Under the pieces are notes generated by a model, which searched no databases, was not told the DNA's origin, and was given only the letters and a program-made list of their open reading frames with translations. Below, in pieces: positions 1 through 10,779 of a stretch of DNA of 64,000 nucleotides; the stretch's first letter is position 1, and the number at the start of each line of letters is the position of its first letter. The stretch is from contig MNCI01021551.1 of the NCBI GenBank assembly GCA_015680685.1, positions 234,883 through 298,882 of the forward strand, read 5' to 3'. Position numbers and translations under genes: made by a program. The DNA is from Gnetum montanum (taxonomy: Eukaryota > Streptophyta > Gnetopsida > Gnetales > Gnetaceae).

Positions 1-2000
1 CTATTCCAATAGTGACCCAAGCGGTCTATCCGGTAGCTCAACCTGCGGTTGCTACTCCAACAGCACCAACTGCCAAGTGGTGGATAACACAAGGAGCACC
101 ATTCACGGGGGCTATCCCAACGATACCACCGATTGGTCACACCACCACCCCCACCATTCCATAGATGGGAACTGCTTCAGTAGTTCCCCAACCATCCACA
201 ATGTTGTAGGGTTTGGACCAAGCATTCCAGCTCATCCAGACCCTCACTGAGGAAATAAAATGCCTCAAAGCTATCGGGTCTGACATGGTACAAGTCATGG
301 ACTTTTACCAGGACAACCCTAGGGATGTCTCTTCTAGACTTCACGAAGTACAATGGAGAGGGGGATCCCAACACACATCTTGTTACCTTTAGGTTTGAGT
401 CTCTCCTGTTTCAATAGTGTCTGCACATAATTATCCATGTATTTGCTATGTCCCTAGCTACGAGAGCCTTGGATTGGTCCTGCGTGCTGCCACGTTCATC
501 TCTTTCAACTCTAGAAGAGCTTCTAACCCAGTTCGTGATGCGCTTCAAGTATAACTTGAAGCCAGAAACCACGCTCGACCAGTTGATGAGCGTGAAGTAG
601 GATCCTCTGGAACTAGTCTAGAAGTTCATCTAGCGATGAAGTGCAACCCTTAATGAAATCCGTGTGCCCATCGCAGAGGCCCACTTGCTGGTCATCTTTA
701 AGGGTGTAGTGAATGACTTTATTCAAGTCTAAACTGTACTACCTCACCCCTTGCACTCTTAGTCAAGCCTTCACTTAGACTAAGAGTATATAAGATACGG
801 CCAAGGCAAGCAAAGACCTAGCCTACATTACCTACAAAAGCACCTTCACAAAGAAGGACAAGGGTAAGGTCCCAACAACCACAGTGGTCGTTGTGGCGAC
901 CAAGGCCAAGCCCAAACCTAGTAACAATAGTAACAAGAATAATAAGAAATTGACCATACCCACAGCTAACTCATGCCCAAGCAGGGCAATGCGCCACAAC
1001 CTCCAATACCCACATATGAGACATCTACATAACCAAAACCAAACTTTGAGCATAAAGATCGCTCAAAGTACACCCCACTGCCTCTCAAGCCTTCAGAACT
1101 TCTAAAGCAGCTATTGGCAGCAGGACATATCCAACACAAGCACATGTCAGAAGAATGAATCAGGAGACATCAACACTACTATGAGCTCCTTAGGAACCCC
1201 TCCTTGGCCCTGCCCAATGAATCCCTAGTTCCTAAGGGTTTCAAACTGGACAGGTTCTGTGACTATCACCAACAGTGTGGTCACAACATAGATTACTATC
1301 TAGCATTGTAAGATGACATCTAGAGATTGATCGATCATGGAAAATTGGTGTTGGATGAAAGCAACCTAGTACGCCCTGAGAACCAAGCTATGCATGTCTA
1401 CACAGACCCCCTCAATGCCAACAATGTCGGTTATGTTATCAACACCATCGGTATTGACAGTGATCCTAGGCCACCCCAATAGCCATTTGTAGTTCATGTA
1501 CCTTAGCGTAGTGCACCAACACCACCAGTGGCTGGCCGAAGCTCACAACAGCTGTTTGTTCTAAGAGTTCCTCCTCGGGCATCCATCTCTATGCCACCTA
1601 TTAGCAAAGCCACGTGACTCCACCCATTAACACCATTAGCTCTATTTATCATCAGGGAGCTGACTCCTTCGACAGCCCCTATCCCATGCAAGATAGCTGA
1701 ATAGCCTTCTTGTCCTAAAAAATGAAAAGTGTGTTTTGTAGTTGAGACGGTGAGAGGAAGTACCGCCCCTAGTATTTCCAAGCCTATGTCTCCAGCCCTT
1801 GTATCCATGCCCTCTTCAACAAAGAGGGATGTTGCTATAACCACACAGTCTGCGTCGCCCTGCCAAAAAGGGTCTAAACCTAGATTTGAAGTCACCCCTC
1901 CTCAAGAAATTCATCTTCTAGGATGAATAGAAGAGGAGGAAAGCATTAAACAAGGAGGCGGTTAGGATCTTGTAGATGCCCTCACTCTAGTAAAACAAGC
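1..2000 (+). pseudogene. gag: gag pseudogene of element C (left copy)
   Basis: This is the decayed capsid/nucleocapsid region of a Tat-type Gag. The retrotransposon gag core lies at about 330-800, with recognisable blocks for ALDW, LEELLTQFVMRFKYN and AEAHLL..FKG. A spacer with repeated proline-rich segments follows. A nucleocapsid-like block near 1250-1345 reads FCDYHQQCGH followed by LIDHGKL, the C..H..GH..C knuckle found in plant Tat/Athila Gags, but with the last Cys replaced by Tyr. Many TAG/TAA/TGA stops interrupt the frame. The start of the gene lies outside the window. Family assignment is firm, exact ends are not. Confidence 0.85.
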
Positions 2001-2107
2001 TCTAAAACAAAAAAACACTACACTGAGCTTGTACGACCTAATCATGACGTTTTTCCCACACCATGAGACTCTGATCTGCATGTTGACAGTGATTCTATTC
2101 AGAGGAC

Positions 2108-2850
2108 ATGCCTGAGAAAGAGGAAGTGATCTACTCGGTCATGCTCCTATCCGCACCTACAGAGCCAGAACCATCGCGACTGACTTTCAACAATGGTTCC
2201 ATTACGGAAGATCTTGAAAGGGGTCAGGTAACCACAGAACCCCTTTTCATCATAATTCGGGTCAGCCAACATCGGATCCGAAGGGTACACATTGATGATG
2301 GGGCCACCACGAATGTCATCCTCTTTTCTATTGTTGACAAGTTGGGCTTGTTCAACCAGATCAAACCCACAATGACATCATGCCTGAGGTCATTCAACAG
2401 GGCACACATCCTGGTGAAGGGCACAGTCCACATAGACTTCGTGGTAGAGGACCAATTTCCCACAAAAGTGATGTTCATCGTGGTCAAGGAAATGTTGGGT
2501 TTAACCTAATCTTGGGGAGATCATGCTTAACACAACTTAAAGACTGTCTCTTCACCCATTCACCAGGAAATCCACCTACCATACGTAGGAAGGGAGGTGG
2601 TGATCCATGGTGATGAAGTAGCAGCATAAGCAATCAATAACATAGACACGGAGCAGGGCTCAGAGGTCATAACTTTTGAGAATGAAGTGCTTGCTTACAT
2701 ACACACTAAACATCTAGATGGAGAATCGGCTTAGTAGAACAATCTCCAAAATAAAAGCACATGGGTTGAGTTGTCCTTTCAAGCAGGGGACAATGATGTG
2801 AATGAGGGCCCTGGAAAAACACCTCGGCCTTATGTTGTACTCAACCCATG
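2108..2850 (+). pseudogene. pro: aspartic protease region of element C (left copy)
   Basis: This is a retroviral-type aspartic protease domain downstream of gag. The active-site loop reads VHIDDGATTN (about 2287-2316), where retroelement proteases usually have D-[ST]-G. A second block around 2490-2530 corresponds to the conserved LILGR end of the domain but is broken by a frameshift and stops. The tail to 2850 is the spacer that ends the gag-protease frame. The same DDGA loop is present in the other copies here, so it is a family trait and not a local mutation. Confidence 0.8.
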
Positions 2851-3199
2851 ATGGGTCAAGAAGTAGCTATGCATAACGTAGAAACCCCACCACTTCCTAG
2901 CTAGTTGTCATCCCTTGTACATTCACTATCTTTTGCTTTGTTAATGTACCACCCTTTCGGCATTCCTATGCAGTGGCCCAAAATGGTCTAAAACTATGCT
3001 ACGCAAAGGCCCGAAATGGCCTAAAACTAGCAAAGGTCAGAAATGGCCTCAACCCATGATGGGTCAAGAAGCAGCTACGCATAGTGTAGCAACCCCACCT
3101 CTTCCTACCCATTTGCCATCCCTTGTACATTCACTATCTTTTTCTTTGTTAACATACCACCCTTTCGACATGCCTACGCAGTGGCTCGAAATGGCCTAA
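2846..3199 (+). repeat. Direct duplication of about 207 bp
   Basis: The segment starting with the words CATGATGGGTCAAGAAG at 2846 is repeated from 3053. Both copies run through a CTTGTACATTCACTATC block into a GTGGC..GAAATGGCC repeat. A third single copy lies at 41815-41945 in the right-hand copy of the element, so the duplication happened only in the left copy. Confidence 0.8.
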
Positions 3200-3400
3200 A
3201 ACTATGCTATGCAGAGGTCTCGAAATGGCCTAAAACTAGCAAAGGCCATAAATGGCCCAAAAATATGCTTCCCATGGCCCGAAATGGCCTAAAACTAGCA
3301 ATGGCCCGAAACGACCTAAAACTAGCAATCGCCCGAAATGGCCTAAAACTAGCACATGGCCTGAAATGGCCTAAAACTAGGACGTTAAAGCATGAAAATT
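3180..3400 (+). repeat. Dyad repeat cluster (i), left copy: GGCC-N6-GGCC-TAAAACTAG tandem units
   Basis: About eight tandem units of roughly 25-27 bp have the form GGCC, six bases, GGCC, then TAAAACTAG and a short linker. The apparent peptides in this stretch are only translations of the repeat. The cluster lies between the protease spacer and the 3' end of the antisense gene, as in the right copy at 41935-42330. Confidence 0.85.
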
Positions 3401-3471
3401 TTCCAAAAAACATAGCACATAGACAATGCACAAGTTAACACAGAATCAATTTATTTTCTAAAATTCTCTTC

Positions 3472-3477
3472 TTTATT
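3472..3477 (-). promoter_or_regulatory. Possible poly(A) signal of the antisense gene (left copy)
   Basis: On the minus strand this reads AATAAA, about 80 bases after the exon 8 stop at 3556. The same hexamer stands at the equivalent place in the right copy (42411-42416). Confidence 0.4.
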
Positions 3478-3555
3478 CAAAACTTTTACCTTTTGAACAA
3501 TGTTTGCAAAAATCGTTACAAAAATTCAAAATTCTAAAAAAAAAATCCCATGTTG

Positions 3556-4598
3556 TCATGGGTTGTTCCTATTCACATCATCTTCATCATTCATTTCTAC
3601 ATCATTTCCTTTTGCATCACCTTCCCCTGCGTTGTCCTCTACCGATTCTTCATTCCTTCCCTCCATGGGCCTTGCGCCCTCATCTGGAGCCTGCATCATA
3701 GGAATGAAGTGGTCAGCTAAAGCAATGCATGCAAGCTACAACAGAGCATAAGCATTAATACAATAGAAAGAAACTAACCTGAGAAGGACCTATGCCTGTC
3801 TCAAAGGATATCCAGTCTAAACCAAGCCCGAGGTGGCGCCAGACCTCCTCCGCCATGATGTCCACCCAACTCCTATTGCTTGGTTTAGCATCGACAACAG
3901 CTCTCTCCCTTTCGGTAGTTGTCCACCTTGGTGGTCCCAGAGAAAAGGAGACGGTTGTGGTCTCTCCTATGGGAAGGTTCACTTTCCAATCAAGAGATTC
4001 CGTAACCTTCACCTAGTCTTTGAACTTGGCATAGGACTCAAAAGTGTCAATGGAATTTACGAATACTTTATACATAAATGCCTCCATAGCAGCATCCCTG
4101 TACAATTTACGATGGGTGGCATTTTCCAGTTTATACATATGTTTGTGGTTTTTCTGGTACTGCCCCCATTCATAAACCTTGGTGCTGAAATCTTTCAAAT
4201 CCTGACATTTCTAGGCTACCAAGTCCATTTGCATCTACTGCTCTATCATTTTGCAAGTGGCTTCAACGTTCTAACATGCAACTCTCCAAAATCTAGCATA
4301 ATCTATCATATTCATGTGCCAGTCCTCATTATTAGTGTCATGGGCTATGAGGAATTTGTTCCTCAACTTGAGATCCTCCACCTTGGCACTCAGGTCAGCC
4401 TCCCTTTGCTCAGCTTTTTGGACCCGTTTCCACAAGTCCTCATTGACGTGCTTATACTCCCACAAGGAGTGTGCCAAGTGCAAAGCATATTTTCAAACCT
4501 TGTCATATGCACGAAGAGATACCTTGGTTACTTTGAGCGGGAATGTAGACATGGCACTGACTTCCAAAGGCCGTGCCAGGTTCCATTTGAGCTAAGAG
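3556..4598 (-). pseudogene. Antisense captured gene, 3' fragment (exons 7-8) in the left copy of element C
   Basis: On the minus strand, exon 7 runs from the duplication junction at about 4598 to 3779 and ends CAG before a GTTAGT donor. Exon 8 (3690-3556, 135 bp) follows a TGCAG acceptor and encodes an acidic tail rich in E, D, G and N that ends in TGA. Exon 7 encodes a coiled-coil segment including KVYEWGQYQKNHKHMYKLEN. The fragment matches exons 7-8 of the right copy (43535-42492) closely, with the same exon 8 length. Upstream exons are missing because of the junction at 4598. Confidence 0.8.
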
Positions 4599-4610
4599 GC
4601 TACAAGTTCA
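4588..4610. other. Junction of a tandem duplication inside element C
   Basis: Sequence to the left matches the intron 6/exon 7 border of the antisense gene (compare 43520-43541). Sequence to the right matches gag from about 622. The join has AAGTTCATC in common with the gag side. A unit of about 3.98 kb (622-4598) is therefore repeated, the second copy starting here. Confidence 0.75.
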
Positions 4611-6045
4611 TCCAGCAATGGACCACAACCCTTAACGAAATCTACGAGCCCATAGTGGAGGCCCACTTATTGGCCATCTTTAAGGGTGCAATGAATGACT
4701 TTATCAAGTCTAAACTATACTCCCTCACCCCTCGCACTCTTAGTTAAGCCTTCGCTCACACTAAGAGTATACAAGATGCGGCTGAGGCAAGCAAAGACCC
4801 AGCCTACATTGCCTACAAAAATACCTTCACAAAGAAGGACAAGGGTAAAGCCCCAACAATCACAGTGGCCACTATGGTGATCGAGGCCAAGCCCAAACCT
4901 AGTAATAATGGTAACAAGAATAACAAGAAACTGGCCATACCCGTAGCTAACCCCATGCCCAAGCAGGGCAATGCACCGTAACCTCCAGTGCCCACACCTG
5001 AGACATCTGCACAACCCAAGCTGAACTTTGAGCATAAAGATTGCTTAAAATACACCCCACTGCCTCTCAAGCCTTTAGAACTTCTGAAGCAACTATTGGC
5101 AGCGGGGCACATCCAACACAAGTAGATGTCAAAAGAAGGGATTAGGAGACATCAACACTACTGTGAGCTCCTTAGGAACCCCTCCTTGGCCCTACCTAAT
5201 GAACCCTCAGTTCCTAAGGGTTTCAAATTGGACAGGTTTTATGACTATCACCAATAATATGGTCACAACATAGATTATTGTTTGGTGTTGTAGGATGACA
5301 TCTAGAGGTTGATCGATCAGGGAAAATTGGTATTGGATGAAAGAAACCTAGTATGCCCTGAGAACCAATCTATGCATGTCTATAGAGACCCCCTCAAAGC
5401 TAACAATTCTGGTTATGTCATCAACACCATTGGTATTGATAGTGATCCTAGGCCACCCCAGTAGCCATTCGTGGTCCGTGTGCCTTAGTGTAGTGCACCA
5501 GCACCACCGGCGGTTGGCCGAAGCTCACAACAGCCGTTCATTCTAGGAGTCCCTCCACGGGCATCCATCTCCACACCACCTATTAGCAAAATCATGCTAT
5601 TCCATCCATTAACACCGTTAGCTCTATTTATCAATAGGTGGCCGATCCATTCGACAGCCCCCACCCCACACAAGACAACTAAACAACCTTCTCATCCTAA
5701 AAAATGGGAAGTGTGTTTCGTAGGTGAGACAACAGGAGGAAGTACTGCCCCTGGTATTTCCAAGCCTACATCTCCACCCCCTGTATCCATGCCCTTGTCA
5801 CCAAAGATGAATGTTACTATAACTGCACAGTCCGCACTATCCTACCAAAAAGGGTCTGAACCTAGATCTAAAGTCTCCCCTCCTTAGGAAATTCATCTTC
5901 TGGGATGAATAGAATAGGAGGAAAGTGTTAAACAGGGGGGGTGGTTAAGACCTCTTGGATGCCCTCGCTCAGGTCAAACAATCTCTAAAATAAAAAAACA
6001 CTACATTGAGTTTGTACGACCTAATCATGACATCTGTCCCACATG
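4599..6045 (+). pseudogene. gag: gag pseudogene of element C (right copy), interrupted by element A
   Basis: This is the second gag copy, starting in the core (block LNEIYEPIVEAHLLAIFKG) and continuing through the nucleocapsid block at about 5225-5335 (FYDYHQ..GHNIDYC, the first Cys changed to Tyr) into the spacer before protease. It aligns with 622-2060 of the left copy over its whole length with scattered transitions. It is broken at 6050 by element A and resumes at 22949. Confidence 0.85.
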
Positions 6046-6050
6046 GTGAG
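6046..6050. repeat. Target-site duplication of element A, left copy (GTGAG)
   Basis: GTGAG directly precedes the LTR start TGTAACAACAG and recurs at 22944-22948 directly after the other LTR. The host sequence on both sides matches the uninterrupted region around 2060-2075. Confidence 0.9.
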
Positions 6051-7291
6051 TGTAACAACAGAAAATGTCGGTTGCTGGAAACACCGAGGGGATTTCCGTG
6101 TACACAGTTTTAACCCTGGATCCACACGAGGGCTGTGCTAGAGAAAATGAATTTGGGGTACCCTAAACAGTCTTGTCGATCAAACAAGGACTTACTTAGT
6201 CAGTAAATTTGTCAATGATCATATAACGAGGCGATGATTCGATATGAAAATATATTATCGATTTATGAGAAAAAGAGATCTTTTCCAATATCGAATCTCA
6301 AAAGCAATGGAGGTGATGTAAATTATGAAAAATGATTATAGAATTCAATGTAAACATGGTGCAATGAATTGAATTTGGAACATGCATGATCCCGAGATTT
6401 GGGATCTATCTTATAAATAAATATGATGAATACAATGGGATTTACAAGAGGACTCTGATTTGGATGAAGTATCCACCACCAACAAGAAGCTATTTAGAGA
6501 GTAAACAAGCAAAGGCCAATCTACCTTGTTCACTAGCCAAGTCTAGGTACAAGGGAGTCAAGCTCGAAGTAAATTGTTTGCTAACTTGGAATCTCTGGTC
6601 AAAAGCTTCTCTTTGTCACCGTCGATGCTCTTCTATTGCCAACTCTTTCTCGTCATCTCATCAATCTTTATCAAAAAATTGTTAGAATTGCCAACCCTTT
6701 GAGCATTATCCGCCAAGGTATTTGTAATATTAGGGTTAGGAGAAAAACATGGTTTAGATGATGTGTGTCCTAGGCCCACAAAATGCCATTGACCTGATGT
6801 GCTGTAGTTGAAGCTTGTGGTGCTACGTTGTGTTACGCTTTGAAGCATAGTATAGCGTAACCACCCCTTTAAGAAGATCATTCATTTGACATTGTCTCTT
6901 GCACTGAATAAACTATCCTGTGACTATGTTGTGATACACTAGGCAATGTATCATGGTGTAAAGACTGCTACTACCTAAATTTCTTTATCTTTGTTGCTGC
7001 GGCTAAGTCAACTGTGTTGCTTGCGTTACGTTGCATAGCGTAATGCGGTGTAGTATGGAAAAAGTTAATATTTTTGAACATGGCTAACTTGCAAGATTGA
7101 AGTGTTGTTGCTGTGCATCCCTTGTTCTATTTTGTTCTCCTAGAGTCTACTACACTGAGCTATGTAGCATAGCATAGCAAGCCCTTGGCCAGAAAAAGAA
7201 AACTTGTTGAGATGTGCCACTTGTGAAAACCCTTGCCTAAACTTCGAGACTTTGCTGAATCATCAAGATCACAAAATTTCATGGTGTTTCA
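6051..7291 (-). repeat. 3' LTR of element A (1241 bp)
   Basis: It begins TGTAACAACAG and ends GGTGTTTCA on the plus strand. Compared with the other LTR (21738-22943) it has about 50 extra bases near 6890-6945. A TATA-like TATTTATAAG reads on the minus strand at 6419-6410. The part from about 6800 to 7190 is rich in short GCGTAAC/GTTACGC and CATAGCGTA words. Confidence 0.9.
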
Positions 7292-7358
7292 ATGGACCCT
7301 CTTTGTTGACATTTTGAGGGCTTGCCTGAGAGATCTTGACAAAGAATACGAAATACCA
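7282..7358 (-). other. Stem-loop spanning PPT and 3' LTR border, element A
   Basis: TGGTGTTTC at 7282-7290 (inside the LTR) pairs with GAAATACCA at 7350-7358. CTTTGT at 7301-7306 pairs with ACAAAG at 7339-7344. On the minus strand the purine-rich stretch AACAAAGAGGG just before the LTR is the likely polypurine tract, lying inside the stem. Equivalent hairpins occur at 24497-24577 and 52128-52205. Confidence 0.65.
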
Positions 7359-8480
7359 CAAAGGTAAGGATGCCAACATCGTCCGTCGGCTACTGCTCAG
7401 ATGTTGCTCTGTCAAGCCTGGAAGTGCGAAGGTGGGAATGCAAGGAGCAAGAGAGGATTTTATGGTTAAGAGGGAGGGAGGTTCGGGAAAGACTCAAGTG
7501 TGAGTAGAATAGTTCGCAAACATGTTATTAGACATCTTCTCCTACGTGTTTTCCCGAGAGGTTACGTTGCTATACTGTATATGCGGGGCTTACCTAGACG
7601 AGTTATGTTACGCCCATATGGCCTAGACGAGTTTTTTTTCATCCATTTTTCCTAGCTTTGCCCACTCTCTTTTGTCTTTTTTGAATATATATGCTTTCTA
7701 TGAGGTGAGTTGCGTTACGTCAATTCATGGACGTGATGGTTATTCATGTGCAAAAGACTTCCTGTACGCTCACATTCTGTACAAACAGGAGGAAAAGGTA
7801 ACAGTGGTTGTAAGTGAAGGAGAAATTAAGATAAGGTATCTAGTGGGGGAAAGGCAGGGTCTACACTTCTAAGTAGTCAGGCTAGTTTGAGCAACCACCT
7901 CAAAATGTTGTGATGCCTCGCCCTCCTAGTGAATGCATTTTTGAATAATGCTATCGTAGCAACTAACCTGAAAAATGTCATGAAGAATAGAGAAACAAAG
8001 TAATCGCCCTAATCACTGGGGAGGCTATTGAAACAACTGCCATCCGAAGAAAAAAGGAGAGTGCAGGCCATGGAAAAGGAACCATAGTAAGAGGCACTGG
8101 TCCCTTTGTTGACACCACGGCTCAGGAATTCACCATCGAGAGAGCCAGATTCATCTTATCCATCTAACTAGGCAAGGAGCCAATCAGATGAATTTGCTAA
8201 GCCAGGATCTGGTGGCGGTGACGGCTGGAGGCAACCAAGGCTATGGGTGACCATAGTTTCTTTGGGGCTCCGAGTGGCAAAGCTAACCCTAGGAGTTGCA
8301 ACTATAGAGTGGTTTTCGTAACAACATCTCAAAGGGATCAGTAGTATGCCTTTTGGGATATTCGAGGAATTAGTAGGATTCCAGGAGGTTAGTGGTATTG
8401 TGTCTATTCCAACGCCCTAACCATTCTGTCTAATAAGGATGTCATGCAAGAATGATTAGGCTCTCTTGTTTCATGGATGG
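7359..8480. other. Element A 3' non-coding region, no gene seen
   Basis: This lies between the PPT hairpin and the dyad-repeat cluster. I see no supportable coding region, only short random open frames and general sequence. It is part of the long 3' untranslated stretch of element A. Confidence 0.6.
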
Positions 8481-8890
8481 TCTATTGGCAGATTCTAGTT
8501 TTAAGTCCTGGTAGACTGTTGTTTCTAGTTTTCAACCTCAGCAGACCATGGTCCCGATTTAAAGTCTGGGCAAACTGAAGTGTGCTAGTTTTATGTCATT
8601 GCGGATGGTGGAAGAGCTAGTTTATGGTCCTAGAAGACCATGCTATGGGTGTCATTTTTGTGTCATGACCAAGGGATAAGTCTGTGCTAGTTTAACGTCT
8701 CAGCAGGTGGATGCTTACCTTGCCAGTTTTACGTCATGGCAGATGGTTGAAAGCTATGCTAGTTTAGCATCATGGCAGATGTGTGCAAGAAATGTCAATT
8801 TTACATCGTAGAGAACGTGTATAACACCGCCAGTTTTACATCGTAGCAGACAGGTACAACATTGCCAATTTTACATCATAGTAGATGGTC
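8480..8890 (-). repeat. Dyad repeat cluster (iii), element A
   Basis: About twelve degenerate units, read on the plus strand as AGTTTTA..GTC-N6-GAC. Paired arms change together: GGTC/GACC at 8626-8639, CATC/GATG at 8768-8781 and at 8874-8887, GTC/GAC at about 8500. The cluster lies between the integrase end and the PPT. Confidence 0.75.
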
Positions 8891-8929
8891 GTTACCTTAC
8901 ATTTAAGTTGGGCTATCATCTAAATGTGG

Positions 8930-10180
8930 TACTACTTCAGATACATATGATTCATCAGATTTGAAAGTTCGTTGTTATCGCTGTCCGCTAGCCTGAATGC
9001 TCTGTTGTCGTATGCATTGACAACCAGGAAAGGGCCTTCCCAGCTTGTAGAGAATTTGCTCACTGGTTCACGAATGGCCTTAAGAACCAAGTCTCCTTTC
9101 TTAATTGGTCATTGATGCAGGTTGCAATGATGCTTCTGCTTCTGCCTGTCCTAATATTTTTTGATGTTGTCAAGTGTTTGGATGCGTTTCACCTCCACTA
9201 AGTCTAGATCCACAATCCTGGACTTGTTGTGTTGAGTATCATTTATAACAGTGGAAAGGACCATCCACAGTGAGGTAACCTATATTTTAAGGGGAAACAC
9301 TACTTCAGATCCATACACTAGGCTGTAGGGTATCCTACCAGTAGTTATTCTGCATGTCGTACAATAGGCCCATAGCACGTAGAGGATTTTTTCATGCCAT
9401 CGTTTCTTGTTCTTGCTGAGCATCTTTTTGAGTAAATTGATAACCACCTTGTTTGTTGCTTCTGCTTGACCATTTGTTTATGGGTAATAAGGTAAAGAAA
9501 AAGATTGCTTAATACCAAGGTTATTGCAAAATGATTTGGTTTTGGTGCTACTAAATGTCGGTTACAATAGTTATGGGAAGCCGAAACCTGGTTACTATGT
9601 TATCCAAGATAAAATGGAAAATTTGTTGAGATGTAGTTTTTCGTACGGGAATAGCCTCAACCGACTTCATGAAGTACTTAGTGGTAGTGATAATGAAGCT
9701 ATGTCCTGCAAAAGACTTAGGCATAATGGGGCCTATGATGTCTAGTCCCCATCGTTGGAATGGCCAAGTGATCTATGTAGTATGCAATTCAGTTGGTGAC
9801 ACGTATATTATATTTGCGTAACATTGGCATGTGTCACATGTCTTAACTTTGGTAAGGTAATCGTGTTCCATGTATGGCCAATAATACCCTAAGCATCTGA
9901 TTTTAGTGGCCATGGCTTGCGGGGCTATGTGTCCTCCACATAGGCCTTCATGGACTTTGCGAACTATCCTTTGTGCTTGGTCATTATTAACTCATGTCAA
10001 CAATACACCATCAAAAGAGTGCCTACATAGAGTACTGTCTCCGATGATGAAATATTGCCTGGTGCACTTGTGGATTTCATTTTTCTATGTAGATGTTAAC
10101 TCATGTAGTGGTTCGCCACGTAGAAGGTAGGTTTTAATATTGTCGTACCATTCTGGTGTTCCTCCCGCACTTAGAGAAGA
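8930..10180 (-). pseudogene. int: Integrase pseudogene of element A
   Basis: On the minus strand one reads an integrase N-terminal zinc-binding region (EGLCGGHIAPQAMA, RCLGYYWPYM, then CDTCQ), followed by the catalytic core with DIIGPI, FIITTTKYFMK, and a decayed second Asp block (FRLPITIVTD). The glutamate block survives as YYP.TNGQAEATNK. The C-terminal part resembles the KKGDLVLKAIRE and WEGPFLVV segments of Ty3/gypsy integrases. Several stops and small indels interrupt it. It follows the second RNase H-like domain directly. Confidence 0.8.
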
Positions 10181-10249
10181 GATTTTCCCTGCTTGAATGA
10201 CAGGGTCTGTACATTCTATCATTAAAGCTGGAAAGCTGGCGAACAAATG

Positions 10250-10759
10250 TGGTGGCACGTTTAAAGCTACCGTATCTAGTGCATCAGCTATGGTGTTCTC
10301 ACTACGTGGCACGTGCTGAATGTCAGTCGTTCTAAATTGTTTCAGAAGATCTTTAGCCATATCGTAGTAGGGCTGTAGATGCACAACTTTACAGGTGTAG
10401 ACTTCTGTGATTTGATTTACAACAAGCATCGAATTACCTCGGATTGCTAGGTGTTGGATGTTCAGTTCTCTGGTTGCTAATAATTCCTTAAGGAGCCCCT
10501 CGTATTCTGCCAGATTTTTCGTACAAGGAAATGCGAGGCAGTAAGCCAATGGGTGGACATCCTCAGGAAAAAGCATAATGACAACAATGGCATTGCCGCC
10601 TCTGGTAGTTGAAGCTCCATCAATGTATAACATCGCTTCAAGGCCTGTTGATACAGGGCTTAAACTATGTACATGTTTGTCAGGAAATGCAAGCCCTATC
10701 ATGGCCTGATCGTTAATAGGTGCTGTTATAATCTGGTCAGCTATCACTTGGCCTTTCAT
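10250..10759 (-). pseudogene. Second (archaeal-like) RNase H domain of element A
   Basis: This open stretch (10759-10085 as one frame) carries the RNase H-like signature of Tat-group elements: MLYIDGAST, AEYEGLLKELLATRELNIQH, a block RGNSMLVVNQ and IADALDTVA. In elements B and C the third block has RGDS/HGDS, so the Asp-to-Asn change here has probably removed a catalytic residue. The domain is additional to the ordinary RNase H that follows RT. The frame continues into the linker before integrase. Confidence 0.75.
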
Positions 10760-10779
10760 GGAAGATTGGCCAACGTAGT

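Noticed and set aside
884-1105. Opposite-strand open frames across gag (for example 832-1053 and 884-1105)
   Set aside because: They are alternative frames of a low-complexity Lys/Asn-rich part of gag.
3833-4747. 304-codon plus-strand open frame
   Set aside because: It runs antisense through exon 7 of the captured gene and then crosses the duplication junction into gag. Only the last part is real gag, and the rest is a shadow.
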